A stretch of DNA of 20,958 nucleotides from a virus: positions 1-20,958 of IMG/VR virus record IMGVR_UViG_3300005519_000020, one strand, 5' to 3'. Positions 6,735 to 13,138 of this stretch are shown one piece after another; the first letter of the stretch is position 1, and each line of letters opens with the position of its first letter. Position numbers and translations under genes: made by a program. The notes beneath the pieces were generated by a model. The model worked only from the letters and a program-made list of their open reading frames with translations, made no database searches and had not been told where the DNA came from.

Positions 6735-7162
6735 CAGGCGGCCCTCCCCTGCAGGAGTTGCATCAGCAGCTCGACCTTCTTCTCGGCTTCTTGGCGGCGC
6801 TCGCGTTCAGCGTCGCGTTCGCGCTCAGCGTCCGACTTGATCTGCACCAGCGTGCAGCCGAGTTGATAGGCCAGCCATTCGGGATAGATGCGGTTGCCGA
6901 CGAGTTCGCAGAACGCGGCAACCTGATCGGCCTGCAGCGTTGCGTCGCCTTTCTTCATCCGGGAGAAATAGCCGGCGTCGAGTCCGAGAGCGATGTAGAT
7001 CTCTTTGTCTTCGAGGCCGGAAGACGAGCAGGCCAGCGTGAAAGCGGCGCCTGCAGTCTTCTGACGACGGACCATCTCGATGGGCATGTCGTTCGGCTCA
7101 GCGCGTCGCGACAACGTGAGTTCGCCTTGGTCGGCAACCGGGAACAATGCTTTTGACGCCAC
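6734..7162 (-). CDS. CII-position HTH regulatory protein with C-terminal coiled coil
   Basis: 142 aa from a GTG at 7162, with GAGGG 8 bases upstream. DKEIYIALGLDAGYFSRMKKGDATLQADQVAAFCELVGNRIYPEWLAYQLG is an XRE/CII-like helix-turn-helix (IALGLDAGYFSRMKKG). The C-terminal third is charged heptad-like sequence (SDAERERDAERERRQEAEKKVELLMQLLQ), a likely oligomerisation coiled coil. As the first gene after the terminator downstream of cro, it sits where lambda cII does, so an activator of repressor or integrase transcription is the natural guess. Sequence similarity to CII itself is weak. Confidence 0.65.
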   Translation of the reverse strand: MASKALFPVADQGELTLSRRAEPNDMPIEMVRRQKTAGAAFTLACSSSGLEDKEIYIALGLDAGYFSRMKKGDATLQADQVAAFCELVGNRIYPEWLAYQLGCTLVQIKSDAERERDAERERRQEAEKKVELLMQLLQGRAA

Positions 7163-7183
7163 TTGACTAACCCTCGGAGCTAT

Positions 7184-7209
7184 AAAAAAACGATGATCTG
7201 GTCATCGTT
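7184..7209 (-). terminator. Intrinsic terminator downstream of cro (tR1-like)
   Basis: Read on the minus strand, AACGATGA pairs with TCATCGTT across a 5-base loop (CCAGA) and runs directly into seven T residues (7190-7184). It lies between the cro-like gene and the CII-position gene, where lambda has tR1. Expression of the rest of the leftward operon would then need read-through or antitermination. A second palindromic hairpin (GGCGCC at 7212-7217 and 7225-7230) lies just before it. Confidence 0.82.
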
Positions 7210-7255
7210 GAGGCGCCTCTCTTGGGCGCCGCCGCACTATTGAAACCTGATGCCG

Positions 7256-7534
7256 CTACTTACTTTTCTTGCCCTTTGCTCGCCGCTGCCGTACACCACC
7301 GGTAGGCGGCTGCACGTCGTCGCTTGCGTCCTGGCTGTATCGGAATCCCTTGAGAAACAGAGCGGGATAAGCGAGCTTCACCGCCGGTGGAATGCCGCGA
7401 TCGCGCCAGTTGTGCACGCGCTGGACACCGCCTTTGCGGCTGTCATAGCCAAGGAGCTTGGCTACCGTTGCCGGACCGCCAAGGCTTTGGATGATTTGCC
7501 AGTCGGGATGGACGGCGGTTTGTTTAGGGCTCAT
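7256..7534 (-). CDS. Cro-like HTH repressor
   Basis: 92 aa from ATG 7534. WQIIQSLGGPATVAKLLGYDSRKGGVQRVHNWRDRGIPPAVKLAYPALF is a Cro/YdaS-type helix-turn-helix: a short helix, the VAKLLG turn, then a recognition helix around VQRVHNWRDRGIP. The tail is basic (VRQRRAKGKKSK). It is the first gene from the promoter at 7541-7569, divergent from the S24 repressor, as cro is in lambda. In-frame GTG codons at 7549 and 7552 are rejected because they overlap the -10 box and operator. The predicted transcription start coincides with the ATG. Confidence 0.85.
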   Translation of the reverse strand: MSPKQTAVHPDWQIIQSLGGPATVAKLLGYDSRKGGVQRVHNWRDRGIPPAVKLAYPALFLKGFRYSQDASDDVQPPTGGVRQRRAKGKKSK

Positions 7535-7540
7535 GCCCTG

Positions 7541-7569
7541 ATTAAACACCACGTTTAATCAGAAGTCAA
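7541..7569 (-). promoter_or_regulatory. PR-like promoter of the leftward early operon
   Basis: On the minus strand, TTGACT (7569-7564), a 17-base spacer and TTTAAT (7546-7541) form a near-consensus sigma-70 promoter. The expected start, 7 bases past the -10 box, is at 7534, the A of the cro ATG. Operators centred at 7550 and 7574 overlap the -10 and -35 boxes, so repressor binding would occlude the polymerase. Confidence 0.85.
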
Positions 7570-7595
7570 ACGCCATGTTTATCAACAGGTTGTTT
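7544..7595. promoter_or_regulatory. OR operator cluster (three AAAC-N5-GTTT sites)
   Basis: Three imperfect palindromes share half-sites AAAC and GTTT five bases apart: 7544-7556 (within the 17-base palindrome TTAAACACCACGTTTAA at 7542-7558), 7568-7580, and a weaker one at 7583-7595 (CAAC in place of AAAC). The centres are 24 and 15 bases apart. They lie between the divergent cro and repressor genes and are matched by the cluster at 9041-9110. Confidence 0.85.
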
Positions 7596-7607
7596 ACGTG
7601 TGAGACC

Positions 7608-8414
7608 ATGCCGCGCATGCACGAAACCATGGTTCGCCTCTACGAGGCCGCACGCACACTCAAGGGATTGACGACCCAAGCGGACGTCGCCAGAGCCTTC
7701 AACTTCTCTCAGCAGAGGATCAAAAACTGGGAAGCCAGGGGCATGTCGAAGGGCGGCATGTTGAAGGCCCAAGAGGTTTTTGGTTGCAGCGCGACTTGGC
7801 TGGAGACCGGCAAGCCGCCGATGAACACTGTCAAGCAAAAATCTGATGCAGATCAGATTGAAATAAGACTTAACGAGCACTCAGAACCACCCTCTTACAA
7901 TCCTCAACAATCACCTACAAGAACGCTCACAGGCGTCGCGGTGCGCCCGATTGTTACTTATGAGACCCTGGACGAACTCCCTAAGGAGTCAACGGTTCTC
8001 ATCACGAGGATTGACGTGAAGCTGTCTGCGGGGAATGGGAGAGAGACTTGGCACATCGAGGAAAGGGAACCGCTGCCGTTCCAAGCCGATTACATACGGA
8101 GCCTCGATTCCAAACCGAAAAACTTAGTCGCCGCCAAGGTCAATGGCGACAGCATGGAGCCACGGCTATTCGACAAAGACACGGTGGTCGTCGACACGGC
8201 CGATACGCGGGTGCCAGCTAACGGCGGCGTGTTTGCCTTGGTGTATGCCGGCGAGCTGCTGGTCAAGCGCCTGTTCAGACTGCCTGATGGCGGACTGAAG
8301 GTGGTCAGCGACAACCATGTGCGCTACGAACCCGTCACAGTCGCGCCGGAGCATGTCGACAACGTGAGCATCATCGGCCGGGTCAAGTACCGGTCCGGCA
8401 TGGGCGATTTTTGA
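7608..8414 (+). CDS. S24/LexA-type CI-like prophage repressor
   Basis: 268 aa from ATG 7608. The in-frame ATG at 7575 would add 11 residues but lies inside an operator, so 7608 is preferred; the Shine-Dalgarno is weak for both. The N-terminal HTH is LTTQADVARAFNFSQQRIKNWEARG. The C-terminal S24 peptidase domain has Ala141-Gly142 in KLSAGNG as likely self-cleavage site, Ser182 in NGDSMEP and Lys220 in ELLVKRL as catalytic dyad. RecA-stimulated self-cleavage would make the prophage SOS-inducible. It should bind both operator clusters and keep the lysogenic state. Confidence 0.93.
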   Translation: MPRMHETMVRLYEAARTLKGLTTQADVARAFNFSQQRIKNWEARGMSKGGMLKAQEVFGCSATWLETGKPPMNTVKQKSDADQIEIRLNEHSEPPSYNPQQSPTRTLTGVAVRPIVTYETLDELPKESTVLITRIDVKLSAGNGRETWHIEEREPLPFQADYIRSLDSKPKNLVAAKVNGDSMEPRLFDKDTVVVDTADTRVPANGGVFALVYAGELLVKRLFRLPDGGLKVVSDNHVRYEPVTVAPEHVDNVSIIGRVKYRSGMGDF

Positions 8415-8430
8415 AACTTCGGAGGGGAGC

Positions 8431-8964
8431 ATGAAAAAAGGCAGCGCCGCGGCGTTTGCTGCGCTCGCGCTTGCGGCATGTGGTGATGACGCCGGCCGCT
8501 CAACAGCAGAGAGGGCACCAGAATTGCCCGCGCGGTTTGCGTGCACCGAAGAAGGCGTAAGACCCTACCGTCACGACATGCTTTCGATCTCTGATGAGGT
8601 AGAGGTGTGCAATGCCATTCAGGCGTCCCAAGGCGACATCCCAACCGCCCGGTTCTTTCAGGACGTGTCGAAAGCTGTGGCAGCGTTCAAGCTCAAAGGT
8701 AGCAAGGACGACGCACGCGAGCTGTCTTACCAACTCATGAACATCATCGAGGCGCGCGGCCAGTCTGGAGCCGATGACGCCACGAAGTACCAGACCATCA
8801 ATATGGTCTTCAAGATGTTCAACGGTTGGAACGGTCGCATTACTCCGCGCGACGTGAACGTCTTCCTCCGCAATAGCGGACCGCTGGCCCACACGCTCAG
8901 CGATGATGGCCTGGTCCAATCCATGGCGATGGTGATGGAGAACAAGAAAGCCGCTGGCCTCTAG
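8431..8964 (+). CDS. Small lipoprotein co-expressed with the repressor; candidate superinfection-exclusion or conversion gene
   Basis: 177 aa, with GGAGGGGAGC before the ATG. The N-terminus MKKGSAAAFAALALAACGDD is a lipoprotein signal: basic residues, a hydrophobic core, and the lipobox LAAC with Cys17 as acylation site. The rest is a soluble, mainly helical domain (VSKAVAAFKLKG, ELSYQLMNIIEARG, YQTINMVFKMFNGWNG) containing two further cysteines. No family is recognised. It lies 16 bases after the repressor and before a terminator, the place of lambda rexA/rexB, so it should be expressed from the prophage. An envelope role such as blocking DNA entry of related phages is a positional inference. 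Confidence 0.75.
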   Translation: MKKGSAAAFAALALAACGDDAGRSTAERAPELPARFACTEEGVRPYRHDMLSISDEVEVCNAIQASQGDIPTARFFQDVSKAVAAFKLKGSKDDARELSYQLMNIIEARGQSGADDATKYQTINMVFKMFNGWNGRITPRDVNVFLRNSGPLAHTLSDDGLVQSMAMVMENKKAAGL

Positions 8965-9001
8965 CGCGCCCCATTTATACCTAAGCGTCACTTCCAACTA
9001 T

Positions 9002-9026
9002 AAAGCCCGCCTCGTGCGGGCTTTTT
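9002..9026 (+). terminator. Intrinsic terminator after the repressor-lipoprotein unit
   Basis: AAAGCCCGC pairs with GCGGGCTTT across the loop CTCGT and continues into five T residues (9022-9026). It ends the lysogenic transcript just before the OL/PL region. The A run before the stem would let it work weakly on the other strand too. Confidence 0.92.
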
Positions 9027-9040
9027 GTTGTCCAAAAACT

Positions 9041-9110
9041 ACACACCGCGTTTGCACACCGCCAAAGAAAATTAAACGCGGTGTTTGACAACAAACTAAA
9101 CATGGTGTTT
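9041..9110. promoter_or_regulatory. OL operator cluster
   Basis: Two full sites, 9074-9086 and 9098-9110, have AAAC-N5-GTTT half-sites with centres 24 bases apart, the same spacing as the first two OR sites. A weaker site (ACAC-N5-GTTT) lies at 9041-9053. Shared half-sites at both ends of the repressor region argue that one repressor controls both early promoters. Confidence 0.82.
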
Positions 9111-9113
9111 AAT
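9085..9113 (+). promoter_or_regulatory. PL-like promoter of the rightward early operon
   Basis: A perfect -35 box TTGACA (9085-9090), a 17-base spacer and TTTAAT (9108-9113) predict a start near 9120. The -35 box abuts one operator and the second operator covers the spacer and -10 box. The -10 hexamer is identical to that of the PR-like promoter. Confidence 0.88.
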
Positions 9114-9158
9114 GAACTCCATCGACGCACCACACGGTGCCAACAGATGGAGAGCGAG

Positions 9159-9362
9159 ATGACCACAACCAGATTGATCCACCACGGCGAGCCGATTGAG
9201 GTTCAAGTCCTGACGGTGGGCCAGGAGGTTTTCTGGAACGGTCATCGCTGCCGAGTTTCGATCGTCTACACCGATGGCGACGTTCTCCTGACTGAAGTCG
9301 GCACCGGCAACCAATTCATGGGGTTCTCTGGTTACTGCACGACGTTGGCGCAAGCCAGCTGA
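9159..9362 (+). CDS. First gene of the PL operon, hypothetical (67 aa)
   Basis: It starts MTTTRLIHHGEPIEVQVLTVGQEVFWNGHRCRV and looks like a small beta-rich protein (VEVQVLTVGQEVFWNGHRCRVSIVYTDGDVLLTEV). The ATG at 9159 is chosen for the GGAGAG 6 bases upstream; earlier in-frame ATGs lie in the promoter or lack a ribosome site. It occupies the position of lambda N but is not arginine-rich at the N-terminus, so an antiterminator role is not supported by sequence. Unknown function. Confidence 0.65.
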   Translation: MTTTRLIHHGEPIEVQVLTVGQEVFWNGHRCRVSIVYTDGDVLLTEVGTGNQFMGFSGYCTTLAQAS

Positions 9363-9376
9363 TCAAGGGGAACGAG

Positions 9377-9679
9377 ATGATCACCAAGACAAAGCAAAAC
9401 TGGCAGGTGGGCGCAACCGTGAAGGTTGGTTTCCTGACCCTCGTCGTCAAGGCTGCGGTGGCAACGCCGGGCGACTTCGCACCGGACGCCTACATCCTCG
9501 CCAACCAGGCCGGCACGCAGCTCTACAAGTTCGTCCCGCACAACGGCGTTCAGAAGATCGACGTCAGCGAAGCGCACGAACTGATGGCTGAAGCAAAGGC
9601 CTACGCCGCCCGTCTCGCTGACGCTGCCATCAAGAAGGCCGCAGCGACGAATGAAATCGACGCTCTGTTCGCTGCCTGA
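9377..9679 (+). CDS. Hypothetical phage early protein (100 aa)
   Basis: MITKTKQNWQVGATVKVGFLTLVVKAAVATPGD suggests a beta-barrel-like N-terminus (VGATVKVGFLTLVVKA), followed by a helical C-terminus rich in alanine (ELMAEAKAYAARLADAAIKKAAA). AAGGGGAACGAG precedes the ATG. It follows the first PL gene by 14 bases. No family is recognised, though proteins with this VG.TVKVGF start occur in related phages, from memory. Confidence 0.72.
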   Translation: MITKTKQNWQVGATVKVGFLTLVVKAAVATPGDFAPDAYILANQAGTQLYKFVPHNGVQKIDVSEAHELMAEAKAYAARLADAAIKKAAATNEIDALFAA

Positions 9680-9689
9680 GGTGGAAAAG

Positions 9690-9995
9690 ATGCCGCACAT
9701 CCTGACCACTACCGAGCAACACATCTGCGAGCAACTGATCGCTGACCCGCTGTACTGCAGCGATGAGATCGGCGCAGACCCGCAGGAATACATGCAGCCG
9801 ATTGCTGAGTTCTTGAAGCGCGGCGAAATCACTGATGCGGAAAAGATCCGCCTAGCCGATCAATTGATCTATCGCTTCTTCGGCGACATCAAGAACGCCG
9901 TGGCAGAGCAAGACGCGGCCGCCGACGCACTGATCGCCGAAGAGGAATCGCGCGGCCGGCTGGAGCGCTCGCTTGGCATGGGGATCGCCGCATGA
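9690..9995 (+). CDS. Hypothetical acidic helical protein (101 aa)
   Basis: Start ATG 9690 with GAGGTGG 6 bases upstream; the earlier in-frame ATG at 9651 lies inside the preceding gene. The protein is acidic and helical (EQHICEQLIADPLY, YMQPIAEFLKRG, DAEKIRLADQLIYRFFGDIKNAVAEQ). Its stop overlaps the next start (ATGA). No family or motif is recognised. Confidence 0.7.
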   Translation: MPHILTTTEQHICEQLIADPLYCSDEIGADPQEYMQPIAEFLKRGEITDAEKIRLADQLIYRFFGDIKNAVAEQDAAADALIAEEESRGRLERSLGMGIAA

Positions 9996-10147
9996 CCGTC
10001 GATGAACTAGTGAGGGCGGTGTGCATCGTCGTGTCTCTCACGGCCTACGCGGCTTGCTGCATCGGTCTCTCACGCATGGCCACGAAGATCCCTCTGAAGC
10101 GCGACGACGATCAAGACGACGAGCGCAGCCAGAAGCGGCGCTACTGA
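9992..10147 (+). CDS. Small single-pass membrane protein (51 aa)
   Basis: MTVDELVRAVCIVVSLTAYAACCIGLSRMATKIPLKRDDDQDDERSQKRRY: one transmembrane helix at about residues 9-27 followed by a highly charged tail. The arrangement predicts N-out, C-in by the positive-inside rule. The ATGA overlap with the preceding gene supports translation by coupling. Unknown function. Confidence 0.65.
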   Translation: MTVDELVRAVCIVVSLTAYAACCIGLSRMATKIPLKRDDDQDDERSQKRRY

Positions 10148-10160
10148 TGAGGGGATGACG

Positions 10161-10418
10161 ATGTTGAGCACTGACCAACGCCTCGGGCTCGCTATTTCGC
10201 TGCGCGGCAATAAGCCCGTCTTCTATCGCGACGAGGATGGAGTTTTCCACCAATGCACGCGAGTGCAATTCGGCTATGTCGCGCAAGATGAAGAGCCCGA
10301 AGATGCAGAGGACGTGGTTTGGTTGCGCACTAAAACGGACGGCATCACGCGTTGCGCAGCACTTAATAACGTATTGCCTGACGCCTTCTTTCACGGCGCG
10401 CCGTTGTTTGCCGCCTAA
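10161..10418 (+). CDS. Hypothetical phage protein (85 aa)
   Basis: MLSTDQRLGLAISLRGNKPVFYRDEDGVFHQC...DEEPEDAEDVVWLRTKTDGITRCAALNNVLP. It is compact, acidic, with two cysteines. ATG 10161 is preferred over ATG 10155 because GAGGGG ends 6 bases before the former but touches the latter. Unknown function. Confidence 0.65.
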   Translation: MLSTDQRLGLAISLRGNKPVFYRDEDGVFHQCTRVQFGYVAQDEEPEDAEDVVWLRTKTDGITRCAALNNVLPDAFFHGAPLFAA

Positions 10419-10451
10419 CCGCCGCCACTGAACAACCAGCAGGGGATAGAC

Positions 10452-10700
10452 ATGCACACGCGACGCATCTATTTCAACGAGATCGCCTGCAAAGCTACGG
10501 TGCGCTGGCGCGACCCGGTGACGGGCAAGGCGCGACAGATGACGAAGAAGTTCATGCAGACCTACAACCCGTTCAACAAGCGGTCTGACGGCCAGATCAA
10601 GTCACGCGACGAGATTCGTGCGGAAGTCGACCGCGATGCGCGCCTTTGGAAATTGCGCACCGAGAACGACATCCGAGACGGCAAATACCCGGGAGCCTGA
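10452..10700 (+). CDS. Small basic hypothetical protein (82 aa)
   Basis: MHTRRIYFNEIACKATVRWRDPVTGKARQMTKKFMQTYNPFNKRSDGQIKSRDEIRAEVDRDARLWK. The first half is very basic with a beta-strand pattern (ACKATVRWRDPVTGKARQ) resembling the arm-DNA-binding fold of integrases, a loose resemblance only. AGGGGATAGAC precedes the ATG. Possibly DNA-binding; no family is assigned. Confidence 0.68.
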   Translation: MHTRRIYFNEIACKATVRWRDPVTGKARQMTKKFMQTYNPFNKRSDGQIKSRDEIRAEVDRDARLWKLRTENDIRDGKYPGA

Positions 10701-10701
10701 C

Positions 10702-10908
10702 ATGCGTGTATCCGACACTGAAGCCGCGCAGCGCGTGGCAGACAACGACAACTTGGTGGGGGAGTTGGTGATTCACCTCCAGACCGTCACGCACATGCTG
10801 CACTCGACATGCATGGTGATTACCGATCCCGAAGCGCGCCGCTGGTTACTCACAGCTGTGCGCGATGCCAAGGCCGTCCTCGCCAAAGCCCAAGGAGCGC
10901 AGCAATGA
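10702..10908 (+). CDS. Hypothetical phage protein (68 aa)
   Basis: MRVSDTEAAQRVADNDNLVGELVIHLQTVTHMLHSTCMVITDPEARRWLLTAVRDAKAVLAKAQGAQQ, mostly helical. GGGAG lies 7 bases before ATG 10702, and the stop overlaps the next start by ATGA. No family is recognised. Confidence 0.65.
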   Translation: MRVSDTEAAQRVADNDNLVGELVIHLQTVTHMLHSTCMVITDPEARRWLLTAVRDAKAVLAKAQGAQQ

Positions 10909-11021
10909 CGCCGCTCGAACGCCTCGAATACCAGCGCCGCAACAGGCAGCGTCTGTATGCGATCTGCGCGGGCTTGGTTGTGGCCGTGCTGGTGCTGCGC
11001 ATTTTTCAAGGAGGTCTGTGA
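10905..11021 (+). CDS. Tiny membrane protein (38 aa)
   Basis: MTPLERLEYQRRNRQRLYAICAGLVVAVLVLRIFQGGL: a basic N-terminal helix followed by one transmembrane segment (YAICAGLVVAVLVLRIF). Overlaps both neighbours (ATGA before, TGATG after). The charge pattern predicts a cytoplasmic N-terminus. Unknown function. Confidence 0.62.
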   Translation: MTPLERLEYQRRNRQRLYAICAGLVVAVLVLRIFQGGL

Positions 11022-11212
11022 TGCGCGTGCCCACACCCGAGATCGTCGAATACCACGAATACCGCACGCTGGCCGAGGCATTCGGGCCAGGCTCGCAGCT
11101 CGCCACGCAGCCCACCTGGAAGGACTGGGCCGCAGCAATCGCCACCGGCATCGGTTGCGGTGCAGTAATGGCGTTTGTCGTCGGCTGTGCGGCCGGCGCC
11201 CTGATTCGATAA
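11021..11212 (+). CDS. Small membrane protein with C-terminal glycine-rich helix (63 aa)
   Basis: A soluble N-terminal half (VEYHEYRTLAEAFGPGSQLATQPTWKDW) is followed by AAAIATGIGCGAVMAFVVGCAAGALIR, one transmembrane helix rich in glycine and alanine. A strong AAGGAGGT lies upstream of ATG 11021, which overlaps the previous stop. Unknown function. Confidence 0.65.
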   Translation: MRVPTPEIVEYHEYRTLAEAFGPGSQLATQPTWKDWAAAIATGIGCGAVMAFVVGCAAGALIR

Positions 11213-11228
11213 CAACAAGGAGCACACC

Positions 11229-11504
11229 ATGACCAAGACCATCGACATGCAGACCGTGGATTCGTCTCAGATTCATGCAATCGGGCACGACGCCGCGACG
11301 AACACGCTCGCGATCCGCTTCAAGAACTACAAGGGCGAGGTCACCAGCCTCTACCACTACAGCAACTTCACTGCCGAAGACTTCGAAGCCTTCCGTACGG
11401 CGGAATCGATCGGCCGCCACTTCGGTGCATTCATCAAGCCGTTCGACCAGAAGTACCCGTTCAAGCGTATCGAAGACGCACCCGAGCAGAAACTCGCGGC
11501 CTAA
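11229..11504 (+). CDS. KTSC domain protein
   Basis: 91 aa. VDSSQIHAIGHDAATNTLAIRFKNYKGEVTSLYHYSNFTAEDFEAFRTAESIGRHFGAFIKPF matches the KTSC pattern (V.SS.I..IG.D....L.I.F...Y.Y.N...F..F..A.S.G..F...I). The family is widespread in phages and is named for a lysine-tRNA-synthetase-associated domain; its role is unresolved. AAGGAG precedes the ATG. It sits immediately before the recombination genes. Confidence 0.85.
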   Translation: MTKTIDMQTVDSSQIHAIGHDAATNTLAIRFKNYKGEVTSLYHYSNFTAEDFEAFRTAESIGRHFGAFIKPFDQKYPFKRIEDAPEQKLAA

Positions 11505-11575
11505 GCCGACAGTAATTCCACAAACGCAGCACTGGCGGCACCCGGCCGCCCTTTCCAACCTCCCAGGAGATCAAG

Positions 11576-12538
11576 ATGCTCCCAGCAAAACGCGAAGTAT
11601 CGGCTTTGCCGGCATTGCAGATGGATGAAGGCGAGCTGATGGCAGTCCTTCGCAATTCCCTCTATCCAGGTGCACGCGATGAGTCGATCAAGCTCGTGCT
11701 CGGCTACTGTCGCGCGGCAGCTCTGGATCCGATGCAAAAGCCGGTGCACATCGTGCCGATGTCGGTTTCCACCGGCCAGAAGGACAAGGACGGCTGGGAC
11801 ATCAAGGAAATGCGCGATGTCGTCATGCCAGGCATCGGCCTCTACCGCACGCAAGCAGCTCGCTCTGGCGAGTATGCAGGTGTCACTGAACCCGATTTCG
11901 GCGATGACGTCACCGAGAAGCTGGGCGACGCGACTGTTACGTACCCGAAGTGGTGCCGCGTCACGGTAAAGCGGCTGCTGAACGGCACCGTTGTGGAGTT
12001 CACTGCCAAAGAATATTGGCGCGAAAACTACGCGACGAAGAGCGCCCGCTCTGTCGAGCCCAACGCTATGTGGAAACGACGCCCCTATGGGCAACTCGCA
12101 AAGTGCGCAGAAGCGCAAGCGTTGCGCAAAGCCTTTCCCGAGTTTGGTGCCCAGCCGACTGCCGACGAAATGGAAGGTGCGATCGAGTTGGAGCAGTCCA
12201 ACGACGATCTTTCGCCTCCTACTGCCGGCGTGCCGATGCCGAAGTCACGCACCATAGCCCAGCAAGGCGGTGATGGCCAAGTCATCGACGTGCAGCCCAA
12301 GTCTGAAACGGACGCTGGCAGCGCCAAAAGCACCAGCACCGCCAAGAGGAAGGCCGACACGAGCGCCAATGACCTCGCATCCGAAGGCGAGCGCGCATGG
12401 ATCCGCCGCAAGTTGGAAGACCTGGGCGTTGAACTGCAAGCGGCCTGCGAGGAAGCCGGCATCAGCAACTTCGATGCGCTGACTTCTGACGGTTTCATTG
12501 CCCTGAAGGACCTCATCAATCGCTTGGAGCGCCAGTAA
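11576..12538 (+). CDS. bet: Bet/RecT-family single-strand annealing protein
   Basis: 320 aa. The annealase core is YCRAAALDPMQKPVHIVPM (44-62), VVMPGIGLYRTQAARSGEYAG (82-102), a KRLLNGTVVEFTAKEYW segment, and AMWKRRPYGQLAKCAEAQALRKAFPEF (164-190), the hallmark C-terminal motif of lambda Bet and RecT. These proteins anneal complementary single strands made by a 5'-3' exonuclease, here the adjacent gene. After about residue 215 follows a low-complexity Ser/Thr linker and a small helical tail. AGGAG lies 7 bases before the ATG. Confidence 0.92.
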   Translation: MLPAKREVSALPALQMDEGELMAVLRNSLYPGARDESIKLVLGYCRAAALDPMQKPVHIVPMSVSTGQKDKDGWDIKEMRDVVMPGIGLYRTQAARSGEYAGVTEPDFGDDVTEKLGDATVTYPKWCRVTVKRLLNGTVVEFTAKEYWRENYATKSARSVEPNAMWKRRPYGQLAKCAEAQALRKAFPEFGAQPTADEMEGAIELEQSNDDLSPPTAGVPMPKSRTIAQQGGDGQVIDVQPKSETDAGSAKSTSTAKRKADTSANDLASEGERAWIRRKLEDLGVELQAACEEAGISNFDALTSDGFIALKDLINRLERQ

Positions 12539-12540
12539 CC

Positions 12541-13119
12541 ATGCTGCTCTTCGAAGAGGCCACCCATACCTACCGTTTTGACGGCGCAGTCGTGCCTAGC
12601 GTGACGCAGATCCTGGCGCCGCTCAACGATCTGTCGTTCGTCGATCCGCAGGTGCTCGAGTACAAGCGCCAGCTCGGCACGGCCGTGCACAAGGCGACCG
12701 AGTTGTACGACCTGGGCGACCTCGACGAAGACAGCCTCGCACCAGTCATCAGGCCATACCTCGATGCTTGGATTCGCTTCCGGCGTGAGAAGCCGTTCGA
12801 GATCCTGGGCATGGAGCAGAAGGTCTACCACCCGCTCCATCGGTACGCCGGCACGTACGACCGAATGATCTCGATGGATGGTCGCCGCGGCCCCCTCGAC
12901 ATCAAGACCGGCGAGACGCTGCCGGGCTACGGCCCCCAGACCGCTGCATACAAAGCGGCATCCGAGGCCGAGACCGGTGAACGCCTGACCGGCCGCTGGA
13001 CGATTCAACTGCGCGATGACGGCACGTATCGCCTGCATACCAAGGCGGACGCAGACGACTGGCCCGTCTTCCTGAGCTGCCTGAACCTTTACCGCTTTCG
13101 CAACAAGCACGCCGCCTAA
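12541..13119 (+). CDS. PD-(D/E)XK exonuclease, partner of the annealase
   Basis: 192 aa. Motifs of the Cas4/RecB/YqaJ-like nuclease fold are in order: GTAVHKATELYD with His50, GMEQKVY with Glu92, GTYDRMI with Asp107, PLDIKTG with Asp120 and Lys122, and PQTAAYKAA with Gln133. Such enzymes resect double-strand ends to give the single strands on which Bet acts. The ATG is two bases after the Bet stop, so the two are made together. It is smaller than lambda Exo (226 aa) and closer to the Cas4-like branch. Confidence 0.88.
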   Translation: MLLFEEATHTYRFDGAVVPSVTQILAPLNDLSFVDPQVLEYKRQLGTAVHKATELYDLGDLDEDSLAPVIRPYLDAWIRFRREKPFEILGMEQKVYHPLHRYAGTYDRMISMDGRRGPLDIKTGETLPGYGPQTAAYKAASEAETGERLTGRWTIQLRDDGTYRLHTKADADDWPVFLSCLNLYRFRNKHAA

Positions 13120-13138
13120 CCGGCGGCTGGAGATCACG

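Noticed and set aside
7575-7607. Repressor start at ATG 7575
   Set aside because: This ATG is inside the second operator and would place the N-terminus over the control region; ATG 7608 fits better, although proof needs N-terminal mapping.
9081-9158. Upstream extension of the first PL gene from 9081
   Set aside because: It would begin inside the operator and -35 box, upstream of the predicted transcription start near 9120.
12541-13119. Exonuclease as a Cas4 component of a CRISPR system
   Set aside because: It lies two bases after Bet with no other cas genes or array; a phage recombination exonuclease explains it.
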